DNA of 64,000 bases from contig JAGXRP010000077.1 in assembly GCA_018335795.1 (NCBI GenBank), positions 1 through 64,000 on the forward strand. The letters are read 5' to 3'. Positions 53,205 to 61,749 of the stretch are shown here, in pieces. The position numbers and the translations under genes are program-made. The notes under the pieces are model-generated. The model ran no database searches and had not been told where the DNA came from. It worked only from the letters and a program-made list of their open reading frames with translations. The DNA is from Desulfobulbaceae bacterium. Lineage in GTDB: Bacteria; Bacteroidota; Ignavibacteria; Kapaibacteriales; UBA2268. Within the stretch, counting starts at the first letter, position 1. The number at the start of each line of letters is the position of its first letter.

Positions 53205-55155
53205 TTTCGTTCTGTAATTTTTCTTGTGATTGGCTCAAATTTGTCCAAGTTTCCATGCATTGATTCAACTTTTTAGCGAATAAATCATATTCTGTACGAG
53301 CTTTGGAATATTTTTGTTTATCGTTGAGAAAATCTGTATTGAGAAAAAGTGCATCTAACTTTTGCATTTTTTCTTCAAATTCCGCAATCTCTTGTTCAAG
53401 AGTGGCGATTTGTTTGACAATTTTGCCTAATTCTCGTTGCATCTCTTTGCGCTTTTCACGGCGTAATTGCGAGCCTGACGTTTTGTCTTCGGATTGGACT
53501 TCATCATTTTTATTGGACGGTGTGTCGGATTTTATCAAATTCAAGTCTCCGATTTCTGTTTTTGTTAAGTAGTAATCTATATCTCCGGGATATTCCTTGA
53601 CATTGCGGTTTTTGAATTCAAAAGTTTTGTCTGTTAATCCTTCAAGAAATTCACGGTCATGGGATACAACTATCAAAGTGCCTTCGTAATCCATCAATGC
53701 AGATTTCAAGACATCTTTTGTTAACATATCCAAGTGATTTGTAGGCTCATCGAGAATCAGCAAATTACTAGGTGTGAGTAATAACTTAGCAAGAGCCAGA
53801 CGAGATTTTTCACCACCGGAGAGAACTTTTACTCGTTTGTATATATCGTCGCCGCTGAAGAGGAATGCCCCCAATAAATGACGCACCTGAGTTCGCATCT
53901 CCCCTGTGGCAGCATTATCAATAATTTCAAAAACGGTGCTGTCACCGGAAAGCATAGTCGCTTGATGCTGTGCATAGTATCCCGTAACGACGCTCTCCCC
54001 GATTTTCACATTTCCATCGAAGCTTTCGATTCCAGCCAGTATTCTCGAAAAAGTAGATTTACCTTCGCCATTTTTACCGACAAAAGCGGCTCTCTCCCCT
54101 CTTTCAAGTGCAAAATCAACTCCTTTCAAAACGTTCAATTCATCGTAACTTTTCGATAAATTTGTTACTTCTACAACAAGTCTGCCTGAACGCGGAGGAA
54201 CAGGAAATCGAATATTAACAGTCGAAGTATCAACGTCCTCCAATTGAACAACAGTCATTTTTTCTAACTTCTTGACACGAGATTGAACGCGAGAAGCAAG
54301 CGAAGCCTTAGAGCGGAATCTTTCTACAAATCTTTCAATCTGTGCAATCTCACGTTCTTGGTTGCGTAATGTAGCTACTTCACTTTGGCGTTGTTCGTCA
54401 CGTTTCATCATGAAATCACTATATTTATATGGCATATCGTAGATTTTCTGGTTGGTGATTTCGATTGTGCGGTTGGTGATATTATCAAGAAATTTTCTAT
54501 CATGGGAGACCAAAATCACAGAGCCGACGTAGTTTTTGAGGAACAATTCAAGCCAACGAATGGATTCAATGTCCAAGTGATTTGTAGGCTCATCGAGCAA
54601 GATGCAATCAGGTTTGTTGATAAGGATTTTTGCAAGTTCGATACGCATTTGCCATCCACCCGAAAACTCGGTAACTAAACGATTCAAATCTTTGCGTGTG
54701 AAGCCAAGCCCAATCAAAATCATTTCAACATCGCCTTGTGCAGAGTGTGACTCAAGAATTTTTAGTCGTTCGGACAGATGCGACATGGTATCGAGAAGTT
54801 CAAAATATTCCTCAGATTCATAATCAGTCCTATTTGAAACTTCTTCAGTCAGTTTTTCAAAGTCTGATTCGCTCGATTTGATTTCAGTCAAAGCAGATTC
54901 GGCTTCTTCCAAAACCGTAACATCAGAATGAATTTGTGGGTCTTGGGATAAATAGCCAACTTTGAAATAATTAGGAAAAATAATCTTTCCTGCCGAAGGC
55001 TCTTCGTACCCGGAAAGAATTTTCATCAAAGTAGATTTGCCTGAACCATTTCGACCAATCAAGCCGATTTTGTCGCGGCTATTGACAACAAAACTCACAT
55101 TATCGAATAATGTTCTGCCGCCAAAGTGAATACCAATATTATTACATGAAATCAT
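53191..55155 (-). CDS. ABC-F family ATPase
   Basis: A 654-residue soluble protein with two ABC domains: Walker A GRNGSGKST near residue 36 and GKNGEGKSTF near 365, signatures FSGGWQMRIELAKIL and LSGGEKSRLALAKLL, and DEPTNHLD Walker B in both. The linker (about 240-310, rich in charged residues, VERFRSKASLASRVQSR) and the long C-terminal coiled coil (about 560-650) resemble Uup/YdiF-type ABC-F members, which act on ribosomes rather than as transporters. Not linked to a permease. Confidence 0.93.
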   Translation of the reverse strand: MISCNNIGIHFGGRTLFDNVSFVVNSRDKIGLIGRNGSGKSTLMKILSGYEEPSAGKIIFPNYFKVGYLSQDPQIHSDVTVLEEAESALTEIKSSESDFEKLTEEVSNRTDYESEEYFELLDTMSHLSERLKILESHSAQGDVEMILIGLGFTRKDLNRLVTEFSGGWQMRIELAKILINKPDCILLDEPTNHLDIESIRWLELFLKNYVGSVILVSHDRKFLDNITNRTIEITNQKIYDMPYKYSDFMMKRDEQRQSEVATLRNQEREIAQIERFVERFRSKASLASRVQSRVKKLEKMTVVQLEDVDTSTVNIRFPVPPRSGRLVVEVTNLSKSYDELNVLKGVDFALERGERAAFVGKNGEGKSTFSRILAGIESFDGNVKIGESVVTGYYAQHQATMLSGDSTVFEIIDNAATGEMRTQVRHLLGAFLFSGDDIYKRVKVLSGGEKSRLALAKLLLTPSNLLILDEPTNHLDMLTKDVLKSALMDYEGTLIVVSHDREFLEGLTDKTFEFKNRNVKEYPGDIDYYLTKTEIGDLNLIKSDTPSNKNDEVQSEDKTSGSQLRREKRKEMQRELGKIVKQIATLEQEIAEFEEKMQKLDALFLNTDFLNDKQKYSKARTEYDLFAKKLNQCMETWTNLSQSQEKLQNEINEN

Positions 55156-55160
55156 TTTAT

Positions 55161-56231
55161 CTAATTAACCCTATTTCCGTTTGAATTGAATAAATGCAAT
55201 TTTGAATTGTCGAACTTGATATTGATAATATCGTTCGGTAAAATTTGTTTGTCAAGATTATATCTTATTGATTTGAGACTTCCGAAAAAATCGAAATAAA
55301 TGAGTTGCTCAAATCCGAGAAATTCGACGTTCAGAACTTCTATTTTGAATGAATCGCTATCCGAATCAGAAAGAATAATGTCTTCAGGACGTATGCCGCA
55401 AGTTTTTACATCGCTGATATCGTTCTTAAGTTCAGAATGCAAAGGTATAACGAAATCATTTTCTATTAATTTTATTGACTGATATTGTATAGACGTTGCA
55501 TCAAAGAAGTTCATCTGAGGACTTCCGATGAATTGTGCAGTAAAAATATCCGATGGGAAATCGTAAATTTTCTGAGGCGTATCAATTTGATTGATTTTCC
55601 CACCATTCATAACCACAATCCTATCGCCCATAGTCATAGCTTCAGTTTGGTCGTGAGTGACATATACAGAACTTGTGCCGAATTCCCTATGGAGTTGGAT
55701 AATTTCTGTTCTCATCTGGACTCGTAATTTGGCATCAAGATTTGAGAGCGGCTCGTCAAACAAAAAAACTTGAGGTTTGCGAATCAAAGCCCTCCCCAAT
55801 GCTACTCGCTGGCGCTGCCCTCCGGAAAGTTGCTTTGGCTTTTTGTTAATATCGTCGCTAAGACCAATGATTTGAGCAATTTTTTCAACTTGAGTTTTGA
55901 TTTCGTTTTTGTTGACTTTTTTTATTTTCAACGGGAAAGCTAAATTATCGTAAACCGATAGATGCGGATACAGAGCATAATTTTGGAATACCATCCCAAC
56001 AGACCTTGCATTTGACGGTAAATTATTGATTATCTTGCCGTCAAAGTACAAATTGCCTGAGCTTATATCCTCCAATCCTGCAATCATTCTAAGGATTGAA
56101 GTTTTGCCGCATCCTGAAGGACCGACCAAAACAACAAATTCGCCTCTATTGATATTGAAAGATGCCGAGTCAACGGCTTTGGTGCCGATTGAATACTCTT
56201 TTGTGATATTTTCTAACTTAATTTCAATCAT
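55161..56231 (-). CDS. MalK/UgpC-type ABC transporter ATPase
   Basis: A 356-residue ATPase: Walker A GPSGCGKTS (about residues 38-46), Q-loop MVFQNYALYPHLSVYDNLAFPL, signature [15 protein letters not shown], Walker B VFLFDEPLSNLDAKLR, switch His in VYVTHDQTEAMTMGDRI. The C-terminal part (235-356) is a TOBE/regulatory domain (CGIRPEDIILSDSD), as in sugar and polyol transporters. No permease or binding protein is adjacent; six bases separate it from the ABC-F gene. It may serve several permeases, as MsmK-type ATPases do. Confidence 0.92.
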   Translation of the reverse strand: MIEIKLENITKEYSIGTKAVDSASFNINRGEFVVLVGPSGCGKTSILRMIAGLEDISSGNLYFDGKIINNLPSNARSVGMVFQNYALYPHLSVYDNLAFPLKIKKVNKNEIKTQVEKIAQIIGLSDDINKKPKQLSGGQRQRVALGRALIRKPQVFLFDEPLSNLDAKLRVQMRTEIIQLHREFGTSSVYVTHDQTEAMTMGDRIVVMNGGKINQIDTPQKIYDFPSDIFTAQFIGSPQMNFFDATSIQYQSIKLIENDFVIPLHSELKNDISDVKTCGIRPEDIILSDSDSDSFKIEVLNVEFLGFEQLIYFDFFGSLKSIRYNLDKQILPNDIINIKFDNSKLHLFNSNGNRVN

Positions 56232-56294
56232 GGTTCAAATACAAATCACAAATGTAAATAATAAGTGTGGTATAACATTGAAGATTTAATGATT

Positions 56295-56302
56295 ATATTT
56301 GT
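56295..56302 (+). promoter_or_regulatory. Candidate -7 element for the FGE-like lipoprotein gene
   Basis: TATATTTG is an exact match to the Bacteroidota TAnnTTTG element, 26 bases before the preferred ATG at 56329. The nearest upstream TTG (56278-56280) is 14 bases away, shorter than the usual 17-23, so the -33 partner is uncertain. Confidence 0.3.
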
Positions 56303-56328
56303 ATTTTGTACATAAACAGTCTTTTACA

Positions 56329-57393
56329 ATGAAATATATTCAAATTACAATCACAATAGCAGTTATTGCAATGACGACATTATTGACATCATGTAATGAC
56401 GCAGACCCGAACGTACCGAGCGGCGACCCCGAGATTCTTTCAATATCTCCGGCAACAGCACATATTGGTGATACAGTCACAATCACCGGGAATTATCTTG
56501 GATTTGGTGTATCATCTGCATCAGTGAAAATTGGCAATAACTCCTTTGTAGGTCTTAATGAATGTGTCTCTTGGCAAACAAATCAAATAAAATTCCGAGT
56601 GCCGGATTCTGCGTCAAGCGGAGATGTGACAGTTAATTTCAGCTTTACTTCGAGCAATGCTGTTGCACTTAAGGTAATCAAATATCCTCCGATTGAAGTC
56701 GTAGAGATAGTTGGCAAGGCTTTTAAGATGGGTTCGAATTCAAATTCGGTTGATGAATTCCCCGAACATGTCGTAACAATTACAAAGACTCTCGAAGTCG
56801 GTAAGCACGAAATTACACAAAGACAATATAGCAATATGATGCGACGAAATCCATCGCTTACTGCAGATTTCAGAGTACCGGTTTATAATGTAAGTTGGCT
56901 GAATGCTGTGCAATTTTGCAATGCACTCTCTAAAGCCCAAAACTTAGATACAGCATATAGATTTGTTGGTGAAAATGTATTATGGAATGAAAATTCAAAC
57001 GGGTGGCGTTTGCCGACTGAAGCCGAATGGGAATTTTTGTGTAGAGCGGGCACCGAAGGTGACTTTGCCGGAACAGGTGTTATTAACGAAATGTGTTGGA
57101 TAAGCGATAACTCAGGATTGAAACCGCATCCGGCAGGTTCTAAGTCACCAAATCAATTCGGATTGTATGATATGCACGGAAACGTTTGGGAATGGTGCTG
57201 GGATTGGTATTTGCTTGATTATTATTCAACAAGTCCAACTAATGACCCCAAGGGTCCTGATTTTGGCTCGAGACACGTCATTAGAGGTGGCTCATATAAT
57301 GACGGTGCTTCGTATGCAAGGTCATCAAACAGGACCATACCTGAAATACTGTCTAACAATATTGGTTTTAGAATCGTAAGAACAAAAAATTAA
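56329..57393 (+). CDS. IPT/TIG plus FGE-sulfatase-domain lipoprotein
   Basis: A 354-residue secreted lipoprotein: signal and lipobox (TLLTSC), an IPT/TIG Ig-like domain (about 32-112, PEILSISPATAHIGDTVTITGNYLGFG), and an FGE-sulfatase domain (about 125-354) with KMGSNSNSVDEFPEHVVTI, WRLPTEAEWEFLCRAGTEG, FGLYDMHGNVWEWCWDWY and RHVIRGGSYNDGASYARSSNRT. The position where true formylglycine-generating enzymes carry two catalytic cysteines reads YNDGASYARS, with none. So it is probably a non-catalytic or carbohydrate-related relative rather than a sulfatase activator. No sulfatase is encoded nearby. Confidence 0.88.
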   Translation: MKYIQITITIAVIAMTTLLTSCNDADPNVPSGDPEILSISPATAHIGDTVTITGNYLGFGVSSASVKIGNNSFVGLNECVSWQTNQIKFRVPDSASSGDVTVNFSFTSSNAVALKVIKYPPIEVVEIVGKAFKMGSNSNSVDEFPEHVVTITKTLEVGKHEITQRQYSNMMRRNPSLTADFRVPVYNVSWLNAVQFCNALSKAQNLDTAYRFVGENVLWNENSNGWRLPTEAEWEFLCRAGTEGDFAGTGVINEMCWISDNSGLKPHPAGSKSPNQFGLYDMHGNVWEWCWDWYLLDYYSTSPTNDPKGPDFGSRHVIRGGSYNDGASYARSSNRTIPEILSNNIGFRIVRTKN

Positions 57394-57423
57394 ACATTCA
57401 CAATCAATGTGAATTTATACAAA

Positions 57424-58659
57424 ATGTATTTAAAAAAACTTATCAATATTATCAGTTTTATATTTTTGCTTGGTCTTTTTGCTTGTAGCAATGAATATCC
57501 TTATGACACCTTCAACACAAACGGGGGCGAAACGAGAGCAAATTCTTATGAAAGTTATGGCAAATTGCCAATGCTTATGCTTACGAATGAAACTCTACTA
57601 ATTAGTGATTCATCCGGTATAATTCAAGCTCCTGTAGCATTTGGACCACAAGATTACATTATTGCTACTCGCTCCGGAAAAATTATCCGACTTATGGATA
57701 CACGTGGGCAATGGGAATATCAACTTGATTCAAGTATAATTTCCATGACCGGAATCGCCGGAATTATCAAAGATGAAATTTCGGCTTTCGTTTCGAGTGA
57801 CAACCATTTGATATCGCTCAGCAAAGACGGTAAGCTCATTTTCAAGACAAAACTTGATATATTGAACTCGGAATTTTTGACATATTCTGAACTACTTGCT
57901 TTCAATGATGCCTTTGTCGTCGGGACAAATGACGGCTTTATCGCGAAATACGATTTATCGGGTAAAATCCAAAATAGTTTACAATTTGAAAATGCAATAA
58001 CCAAAATGATTGCATCCGAAAATGGAATAGTGACATTTGGTCTGACTCACAACTTGTTTGGAAAGTCTGATACACTTGTAATTGCCGATAGAGATTTGAA
58101 TATAAAACACCAAATTAGCATTGATAATTTCCGAATTCTAGACGGACCGATTATAAAAAATGGCAGAATTTATATTTCCGGAGCTTCAGAAACGGACAAA
58201 GGGAGATTGGGACGAATTATTATATACGATACAGACGGGAAATTACTCTCCGACATAGAAACAGATTTAGTTATACGGACGATTTCGGTTGATGATGTAG
58301 GTAATATTTATGCAGCAGGATTCAATTCCGGGATTGCCGAATACTTTTCTTGTTTGTATTCATTTGATAAATCAGGCAAGGAAAGATGGAATTTGTATTT
58401 GAAATCATCAGTCAATTCGCCAATTATTATTTGCAAAAAGTATATAACATTTGTCGGACTGACGACGGAAGGACCCGGGATATTTGCGATTAGGCATGAA
58501 GACGGACTTTTGATAAGGTTGCACCCTCTGAATGAATTGCCGCTCCTTTATTTGCATCCGACGGTAACCAGCGAACCAATGATGGTGTTGTTTGGTTCAG
58601 AAAGACCAGTTATAATAAAAATGACAGAAACACAGTTAGACAAAGTTTTACCTTGGTAA
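57424..58659 (+). CDS. Beta-propeller (PQQ-like) lipoprotein
   Basis: A 411-residue secreted lipoprotein: signal with lipobox LLGLFAC near residue 20, then a propeller-like series of blades, e.g. IIATRSGKIIRLMDTRGQWEYQLDSSI, AFVSSDNHLISLSKDGKLIFKTKLD and VVGTNDGFIAKYDLSGKIQNSLQF, with the PQQ-repeat look (G/A-x-x-x-DG-K). Role unknown; such proteins often hold other envelope proteins. It follows the FGE-like lipoprotein gene closely, and both probably sit in the envelope as a pair. Start at ATG 57424. Confidence 0.75.
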   Translation: MYLKKLINIISFIFLLGLFACSNEYPYDTFNTNGGETRANSYESYGKLPMLMLTNETLLISDSSGIIQAPVAFGPQDYIIATRSGKIIRLMDTRGQWEYQLDSSIISMTGIAGIIKDEISAFVSSDNHLISLSKDGKLIFKTKLDILNSEFLTYSELLAFNDAFVVGTNDGFIAKYDLSGKIQNSLQFENAITKMIASENGIVTFGLTHNLFGKSDTLVIADRDLNIKHQISIDNFRILDGPIIKNGRIYISGASETDKGRLGRIIIYDTDGKLLSDIETDLVIRTISVDDVGNIYAAGFNSGIAEYFSCLYSFDKSGKERWNLYLKSSVNSPIIICKKYITFVGLTTEGPGIFAIRHEDGLLIRLHPLNELPLLYLHPTVTSEPMMVLFGSERPVIIKMTETQLDKVLPW

Positions 58660-58664
58660 TAGAT

Positions 58665-59231
58665 ATGAAATTAGAAAATGGAAATAGTGGCTCAATAATA
58701 ACTCATCACGGCTTTACACCAAAAATTCCTGAATCAGCTTTCCTTTGCGAAGGCGTCAGAATAATTGGCGATGTAGAATTGGGCGAAAATGTTTCGGTTT
58801 GGTTTAATACCGTAATACGCGGTGATGTAAATTATATCCGTATCGGAGATAACAGCAACATTCAAGATATGAGCATGTTGCATGTGACTAATAAAGTTTG
58901 GCCCCTCATAATTGAAAGAAATGTCTCGATTGCACATTCGGTTACAGTTCATGGTTGCACTTTGAAAGAAGGATGCTTGGTTGGAATTGGAGCGAATGTT
59001 TTGGATGGGGCTGTAGTTGGCGAATATGCCCTTGTGGCAGCCGGAACAGTTGTTCGCGAAGGGTTTGAAGTGCCACCAATGACATTGATTGCAGGAGTAC
59101 CGGGAAAAGTTATCCGCGAACTGAAACCCGCTGAAATTGAACGAGTAAAAAGCACTCCGTACAATTATATTAACTATGTTGCGGAATACAGAAAAGAATA
59201 CGAACAATATTTACAAAATAATAAACAATAA
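58665..59231 (+). CDS. Gamma-class carbonic anhydrase-like hexapeptide protein
   Basis: A 188-residue left-handed beta-helix protein (YrdA/PaaY type). Hexapeptide repeats run from about residue 25 to 140 (VRIIGDVELGENVSVWFNTVIRGDVNYIRIGDNSNIQD). The three zinc-ligand histidines are present: MLHV and IAHSVTVHGC. This matches gamma-carbonic anhydrases, but many family members have other or weak activity. The ORF overlaps the previous one if started at TTG 58653; the ATG at 58665 is better. Confidence 0.9.
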   Translation: MKLENGNSGSIITHHGFTPKIPESAFLCEGVRIIGDVELGENVSVWFNTVIRGDVNYIRIGDNSNIQDMSMLHVTNKVWPLIIERNVSIAHSVTVHGCTLKEGCLVGIGANVLDGAVVGEYALVAAGTVVREGFEVPPMTLIAGVPGKVIRELKPAEIERVKSTPYNYINYVAEYRKEYEQYLQNNKQ

Positions 59232-59250
59232 ACTATAAAGAGAATTTAAT

Positions 59251-60126
59251 ATGTTTAAAAGCATGACAGGATTCAGCAAATCTGAATTAAGCGAGAATGG
59301 TATTAACATTGTGATTGAATTAAGAAGCCTGAACGGCAAATTCCTTGAATTAGGATGCCGTTTACCGAGAGCAATCCAACACAGAGAGAACGAAATACGC
59401 GAAATTGTAAAGCGGAACATGACTCGTGGCTCAGTAAATATAAACGTCAATCTCGAACTTGACGCAAATCAAAGCCAATTCATTATAAATGATTCGGCGG
59501 CAACACACGTTTATGACCAACTCCAAGCGCTCAAGAAAAATTTCAAATTCAAGGAAACCATAAAACTTGATAATCTTCTTGCGTTTTCAAGTTATTTTGT
59601 TGGTCGCGAAGAATCAGCCGATGAAGAAGAAATCATGAAAGTAGTCACAAAAGTGCTTCGTGAAGCTCTAAAAAAACTTGATATTATGCGTACCAAAGAA
59701 GGTAAGCAAATACTGAACGATATTACTAACAGATTGAAAAAAATCACTGAAAATGTGAATAAAATCGAAAAACTCGGCATAGAAAAAATCCCGGCAGAAC
59801 GCGAAAGACTCAAACAGAGAATTGCCCAAATGTTCGAAAGCGATGAATATGACGAGCAACGTTTGCAAACTGAAATGGTATTACTCGCCGATAAACTTGA
59901 CATTTCGGAAGAGTGTGTACGCTTGTATTCGCATTTCAAATTTTTCAATGAAACAATCAAATCGAACGAGCCATCAGGTAGAAAATTGAACTTTTTGCTA
60001 CAAGAAATGAACAGAGAAATCAATACTATTGGCTCTAAAGCATCAGATTCTTATATTTCACAGCTCGTAGTATTGACCAAAGAAGAATTGGAACGAATAA
60101 GAGAGCAAATTCAAAACATAGAATAA
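59251..60126 (+). CDS. yicC: YicC-family endoribonuclease
   Basis: A 291-residue YicC-like protein: N-terminal FKSMTGFSKSELSENGINIVIELRSLNGKFLELGCRLPRA (family signature MTGF..), a middle helical region, and the C-terminal DUF1732 part with NFLLQEMNREINTIGSKASDSYISQLVVLTKEELERIREQIQN. YicC proteins have been shown to act as endoribonucleases in E. coli. Commonly adjacent to gmk; here gmk is not next to it. It is followed three bases later by the RqcH-like gene. Confidence 0.94.
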   Translation: MFKSMTGFSKSELSENGINIVIELRSLNGKFLELGCRLPRAIQHRENEIREIVKRNMTRGSVNINVNLELDANQSQFIINDSAATHVYDQLQALKKNFKFKETIKLDNLLAFSSYFVGREESADEEEIMKVVTKVLREALKKLDIMRTKEGKQILNDITNRLKKITENVNKIEKLGIEKIPAERERLKQRIAQMFESDEYDEQRLQTEMVLLADKLDISEECVRLYSHFKFFNETIKSNEPSGRKLNFLLQEMNREINTIGSKASDSYISQLVVLTKEELERIREQIQNIE

Positions 60127-60129
60127 AAA

Positions 60130-61749
60130 ATGATTAGAAATTATTATACTTTACTCCACTTAAGCAATGAAATAAATAATTTATCGGGATATGCTGTTAA
60201 AGAGTGTTGGACTCAAGAAAGTGATTCGCTGGTTATAGAACTTAGTGATACGAAGACATCGAAATTTTTGATTTTCCGCTCTGATGGCAAACATGATGCG
60301 CTTTTTATCCGAAATCAATTTGCACGTGCAGGTAAAAATTCCGTCTCATTGCTCGAAGAAATCACTGATGAGCTTTTCCAGTCCTGCGAAGTATTTGAAA
60401 AAGAGCGAATAATTCGTATCCGATTCATCAATACTTTGGCATATTTTGTATTGTTCGGAGGTGAAAACAGCAATGTTTTCATCACAAATAGTGACGATAC
60501 CATCATTGATGCATTTAAAAACCCAAGCAAACACATGGGTGAAAAATTTACAGTAGAATCTCGTGTTATTCCGTCAATCAATGATTTCAATTCGGAAACA
60601 ATCACACGAAAAGCAGTCGCAGCGTCGGACTTCTTATTCGGGTCAATTTATGCCGAAGAGTTGATGAATAATATTGGACTTAATCCTGATTTACCGATTG
60701 GAGAGTTATCAGGTGAGGATATTGATTTGTTGCTTGATGGTTGTGATAAATTTCGCGATAAGCTAATATACGACCCGGTCTATATGGTTTACGAAGACGA
60801 CGATTCATACATCTTTTCGCTGACATCACTCACAAAGTATCCTTTAGTTAAACAATTTGATTCAATTAGCGAAGCAATCGGCTTTGCAATATCAAAGAAT
60901 ATTAGCTCCGGCAACTTTGATAAATTGAGTTCTGATATTAAAAAGGCACTTGAATTTTCATTATCTAAAAATCAGAAGCAACTTCAATCCATGAGAAATG
61001 ATGAAAATCTTCTGAAAAGTATTAAAGATTATAAGACAATTGGCGATTTGTTGATGTCATATCCCGAAAATGCCGAACACCCCGGAAAATTGCTCGAAAT
61101 GGAAGATGAAAACGGTGTAGTTCACAAAATCAAGCTCGAACCGAAATATAGTATTTACAAAAATGCTACATATTACTACCAAAAGTCGAAGTCAGCTGAA
61201 GCAGAATTAAATTCACGGGCAAAGCGGATACCAAGTATCGAAAAAAAAATTGAATCTATCAACCAAGCAATAATTGAATTTGGTACAATCGAAAATGTAA
61301 AAACATTGGAAAAATTCAAAGATAAGCACAAACATATACTTTCGATAAAAATGGAATTTGAAAAGAAAACACCTGAAGACAAATATAAGAGATTTGAACT
61401 CGGCGAGGGATTCACAGCATTTGTGGGCAAAAATGCCTCAAATAACGACGAATTGACAATGAGATTTGCAAAGCCTAATGATTTGTGGTTTCATGCAAGA
61501 GGCACTAGTGGTTCGCATGTAGTGCTGAAATTGAATAAACCCGAAAAACCTCCGAAGCACATTTTGGAGAAAGCGGCAGAACTTGCAGCTTATTACAGCG
61601 GAGCCAGAAATGCGAAATATGTACCTGTAATTTACACATTTAAAAAGTTTGTCCGTAAACCCAAAGGTGCAAATATAGGAGCAGTAGTCGTGAGCAAAGA
61701 AGAAGTGATTATGGTTGAGCCGAAATTGCCCGTAGGCGCTCAGGATTGA
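60130..61749 (+). CDS. rqcH: RqcH/NFACT-family ribosome quality control protein
   Basis: A 539-residue NFACT protein that binds obstructed 50S subunits and can direct C-terminal alanine tailing. An N-terminal NFACT-N domain (about 1-170), a coiled-coil hairpin (about 275-430) and the NFACT-R (DUF814) domain with FTAFVGKNASNNDELTMRFAKPNDLWFHARGTSGSHVVLK follow. In the N-domain the usual DR motif (NDRII in Bacillus) appears as KERII, Asp replaced by Glu, so tailing activity is uncertain. No RqcP is adjacent. Its end overlaps the convergent membrane protein gene by ten bases. Confidence 0.86.
   Translation: MIRNYYTLLHLSNEINNLSGYAVKECWTQESDSLVIELSDTKTSKFLIFRSDGKHDALFIRNQFARAGKNSVSLLEEITDELFQSCEVFEKERIIRIRFINTLAYFVLFGGENSNVFITNSDDTIIDAFKNPSKHMGEKFTVESRVIPSINDFNSETITRKAVAASDFLFGSIYAEELMNNIGLNPDLPIGELSGEDIDLLLDGCDKFRDKLIYDPVYMVYEDDDSYIFSLTSLTKYPLVKQFDSISEAIGFAISKNISSGNFDKLSSDIKKALEFSLSKNQKQLQSMRNDENLLKSIKDYKTIGDLLMSYPENAEHPGKLLEMEDENGVVHKIKLEPKYSIYKNATYYYQKSKSAEAELNSRAKRIPSIEKKIESINQAIIEFGTIENVKTLEKFKDKHKHILSIKMEFEKKTPEDKYKRFELGEGFTAFVGKNASNNDELTMRFAKPNDLWFHARGTSGSHVVLKLNKPEKPPKHILEKAAELAAYYSGARNAKYVPVIYTFKKFVRKPKGANIGAVVVSKEEVIMVEPKLPVGAQD

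Noticed and set aside
58734-59207. 157-aa minus-strand ORF opposite the gamma-carbonic anhydrase
   Set aside because: Antisense shadow of a clear hexapeptide-repeat gene.
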